From the NCBI RefSeq assembly GCF_024679245.1, contig NC_090186.1, forward strand, positions 35,414,946-35,478,945: DNA of 64,000 nucleotides, written 5' to 3'. Source of the DNA: Pseudorasbora parva. Its lineage: Eukaryota > Chordata > Actinopteri > Cypriniformes > Gobionidae. This document shows, in pieces, positions 61,386 through 64,000 of the stretch. Both the position numbers and the translations under genes were made by a program. Within the stretch, counting starts at the first letter, position 1, and every line of letters starts with the position of its first letter. The notes beneath the pieces are model-generated. The model did not search any database. It saw only the letters and a program-made list of their open reading frames with translations, and was not told where the DNA came from.

Positions 61386-61787
61386 GTCATAATTGTAATA
61401 TATGTCGTTAGCTGGACTATCAAGCTTATATAGCCTACTAACTTTATCGAGTTGTTCATGAGAACTGTTTGTGTTTTTCTGATCGCTATAACTCTAATCT
61501 TGTCATAATTGTAATATGTCGTTAGTTGGACTGTCGGCTTGTGTTCTATCGAGTTGTTCATGAGAACTGTTTGTGTTTTGTGATCGCTATAACTCTAATC
61601 TTGTCATAATTGTAATATGTCGTTAGTTGGACTGTCGCTTCGTGTTCTATCGAGTTGTTCATGAGAACGGTTTGTGTTTTGTGATCGCTACAACTCTAAT
61701 CGTGTCATAATTGTAATATGTCGTTAGTTGGACTGTTGGCTCGTGTTCTATCAAGTTGTTCATGAGAACGGTTTGTGTTTTTGTGAT
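61386..61787. repeat. Tandem array of a ~101-bp unit (four copies)
   Basis: Copies start at 61386, 61502, 61603 and 61704 with GTCATAATTGTAATAT. Shared blocks: GTCGTTAG(T/C)TGGACT, CGAGTTGTTCATGAGAAC and GATCGCTA. The first copy is 116 bp and diverged; the next two are 101 bp; the last is cut near 61787. Confidence 0.9.
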
Positions 61788-61796
61788 GGAAGGGGT

Positions 61797-62300
61797 TAGC
61801 CCGACAAGCCAGACCCACATCAAGATGTTTGGTCTGGAAACTCACCATAGACAGGGCTCAATCCGAGGGGCGGGATAAATGGTTGTCTTTCAAACTCCCT
61901 CTGCACGCAATTGGATAGCGCTACCACCAACCAGAGCAACGAAGGTGAAACAGAGCTTGTTGATAGATTAAACATTCACCGTATCCGGTCCGTGAATGAC
62001 TTCAGTGCCGTTCTTTGTTCTTTTCTCAGAGAAAAACTTAACTCCAAGTCTTCCAGAGTGGTGGTCAAAGCTGATTCGAAAGACCTCCGCAGTTCGCCAG
62101 TTTCTGTGTTTACTAGAAGCACCCAAGCGCAACTCGGCCTTCGTCATTATGGCCCCGCCCACCGACTCTATACACATGTGATTGGTCCGGCAAGAGTTAG
62201 GCGAATACAGCTCAGAAGGGTATTGAGTTGCTAGACGACACTTGCGGGCAGATTAAATTTTCTGCCGCTAGGGTATGTCTAGATTTCTAGGCTAGGAAGG
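61797..62300. repeat. Dispersed repeat, copy B (uninterrupted)
   Basis: Begins TAGCCCGACAAGCCAGACCC and ends TAGATTTCTAGGCTAG. The ends are weakly inverted (TAGCC...AGACC / TAGCCTAGAAATCTAGAC). It shares its first 200 bp with copy A at 478. The frames at 61911-62234 run through it and are not supported as a gene. Confidence 0.65.
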
Positions 62301-62482
62301 GGTGACTTTTTCATTGAATATTCGATCTGGATTAGTAACACAGATTCTGCCATAGTCGTTGCCTGAGTTACGTTATGTGTGAGGCGGAGCTATCAATATA
62401 GGGCCGAGACCCGGGGGTAGGGGCGTTTGTTTTGGTGATTTGAAATAACAACAACGGTTACCAGATATCACTTATCCCACCT
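62301..62482. other. Intergenic, nothing recognised
   Basis: No supported feature. Confidence 0.4.
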
Positions 62483-62872
62483 TTAAAGGAACTGTATGTA
62501 AGAAATGTATTTCAATTAATCATAAAATGGCCCTGATATGTCACTCTAGAGATTAAGAAATCATGTTAATTTCAAATACTTATATCACTGACAACAGTAG
62601 TCCGGCCAGGATATTGTCATTTAAAAGTAGTTTTTGCAGCCCTCAACTGATGTTGATGTTGACATGTGTTTTGGCCTGAAGCTCCGCCCTCCACATATCG
62701 ACCAATCACGAAGTCAGTAGGTTTTCGGCATCCGGGTTGCCAGCTCTGCTCTATTTACCATAGCTGCAGCTACAAACGTTCCTGCTGATCATGCAGCCTA
62801 TCTGGCAACCTCGAGTCAGGGGGAGAGGGAATAGTGATTGTAGTACCAGTTTTGGCCAAAAACTTCCTTTAA
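62483..62872. mobile_element. TTAA-flanked element, TIR TTAAAGGAA
   Basis: TTAA at 62483-62486 and 62869-62872. The left end is TTAAAGGAACTGTATGTAAG and the inverted right end is TTAAAGGAAGTTTTTGGCCA, so only about 9 terminal bases match. 390 bp, non-coding; interior CGGCCAGGATATTGTCATTT. Confidence 0.6.
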
Positions 62873-63260
62873 TCTGATCTGATTATAGATCTGATTAAGT
62901 AAAACTGCATTTGCTACATTAACAAAATAAAAAATAATTGTGGCGAAACATTAAAAAAACTAAATAATTATGAGTTATATTAACCGTTTTTATTTAAGTA
63001 ATATTAACTTTTAGAGTATTTTAAACCTTTGTGAAATACTCCACGCAACCACAGGCATACATGACATTGCTCTTTATTGTCGATGAGTACAGCAATACAG
63101 CATATTTTATACTGTTTTAACATGTATACAATATTTCCTACATTTAAACTCATGTAAAATCATATTACATGTAAAAAGGAAATATTTAAATGTAGTAATC
63201 AATCTGAATCATGGTCAAGTGCCTTCCACGTCACATTGAAGGTACCCCTATAAAGGTACC
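62873..63260. other. Intergenic, nothing recognised
   Basis: No supported feature. Confidence 0.4.
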
Positions 63261-63865
63261 TACACTAAAGGTACCCCTATAGGCGTCATTTTTCGACGGA
63301 CAGGGTGCTCCATTGATTTTAATGAGAAACCTTTGAAGAAATGTTATATCATATTTCATAGTGAAATGCTATTGGCTCTCATGTCTTGTGACCAAATTCA
63401 TCATGCTAGAGAGTCGTGTATCATTTGAATGAAATATGAACGATTGACTGCGTGTGTGTACACGCGTTCACGGAGCGGCGGGATCATCATTTCAGTGTTT
63501 AAAACAAAGATCAACTCTGTTCTTTACATGAAGATATCGTATGACTTCAGAAGACTTGGAATGCAACACGAGTTAATACTTTTATACTGTTTTTGGTCAG
63601 TTTTTTCAATAAATACCTACGACTGTATTTTTCGTATTTGCCTGTTACGTGTTTTATATTGTTTAGAAGTGGGTAGGTTTAGGGTAGGAGTCGGGTTAGT
63701 TGCTCCAAAATATAAAAGTAGCCTATAAATATTCATAAAATCATGTCTGCTTTTACAAATGCAAAGAATTAAATGTGTCTTGATTTGACGTATTAAGCAA
63801 ACAACTGAAATCAACGGAGTACCCTGCGCGTCGATATAGTGACACCTAAGGGTACCTTTAGTGTC
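63261..63865. mobile_element. Inverted-repeat element, ends ACACTAAAGGTACCC
   Basis: The left arm ACACTAAAGGTACCCCTATA then GACGGACAGGGTGCTCCATT is mirrored at the right (reverse complement begins ACACTAAAGGTACCCTTAGG then GACGCGCAGGGTACTCCGTT). Arms of about 55 bp with gaps, interior ~490 bp with GGGTAGGTTTAGGGTAGGAG near 63672. No transposase frame. Confidence 0.55.
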
Positions 63866-64000
63866 TTCATTATGACGGAGAAGGCACTTTCTTCAGATTT
63901 TGACATCTTGGGAATGAGAATGGGTTGAGTAAACTTACTAAATTCTTAAGTGTGTGTTAAAGATTAATAATGTTGATTTAAATTAAGTTATATTTTTGAT
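63866..64000. other. Window end, nothing recognised
   Basis: No supported feature. Confidence 0.4.

Noticed and set aside
61911..62234. 107-codon + strand frame
   Set aside because: Lies in dispersed repeat copy B. Copy A does not preserve the frame, and there is no domain or splice support.

Overview
The window looks like teleost fish nuclear DNA, most likely from a cyprinid. It is A/T-rich, it carries one vertebrate gene with six widely spaced exons, and it is filled with the Tc1, hAT, TTAA-flanked and LTR elements typical of cyprinid genomes. The cyprinid assignment is recognition from memory, not a database match. Coordinates were read by eye from the sequence.

The only confident host gene is ehd3, on the + strand. 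Its six coding exons lie at 3064-3290, 7353-7529, 10631-10728, 27657-28069, 30797-30961 and 31357-31884. Every junction has GT/AG and the phases agree. Joined, they give 1608 nt, or 535 codons plus a stop, the length of mammalian EHD3. The P-loop, DTPG and NKAD motifs and the C-terminal EH domain are all intact. Intron 3 (16.9 kb) is the main landing zone for repeats. A 3' UTR of up to about 2.85 kb would run to an AATAAA at 34734.

The introns hold several families of inverted-repeat elements bounded by TTAA (Kolobok or piggyBac type). Some insert into one another or into other repeats so cleanly that the empty sites can be read. Two carry THAP-like exon sequence, which points to Kolobok. There are also hAT-like elements, broken Tc1 transposases, (AT)n arrays and other dispersed cyprinid repeats.

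Downstream of ehd3 (34.7-64 kb) I see no convincing host gene. A 9.2-kb LTR element (46102-55345) has near-identical 1-kb LTRs, a GATG target duplication and no recognisable pol or env. Inside it sits a second, compact LTR element (50607-52675, minus sense) with 390-bp LTRs and a GAGAC duplication. Its single ORF fills the whole space between the LTRs, carries a remnant of Tf1/sushi-type Gag and holds a 12-copy 30-bp minisatellite. Its predicted RNA 5' end is complementary to the sequence right after the 5' LTR, the arrangement of self-priming Tf1/sushi elements. Further on, 59158-60785 is a complete Tc1-type transposon with 220-bp inverted repeats and an uninterrupted DD34E transposase, inserted in an (AT)n tract. 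The last 3 kb hold a 101-bp tandem array and more inverted-repeat elements.
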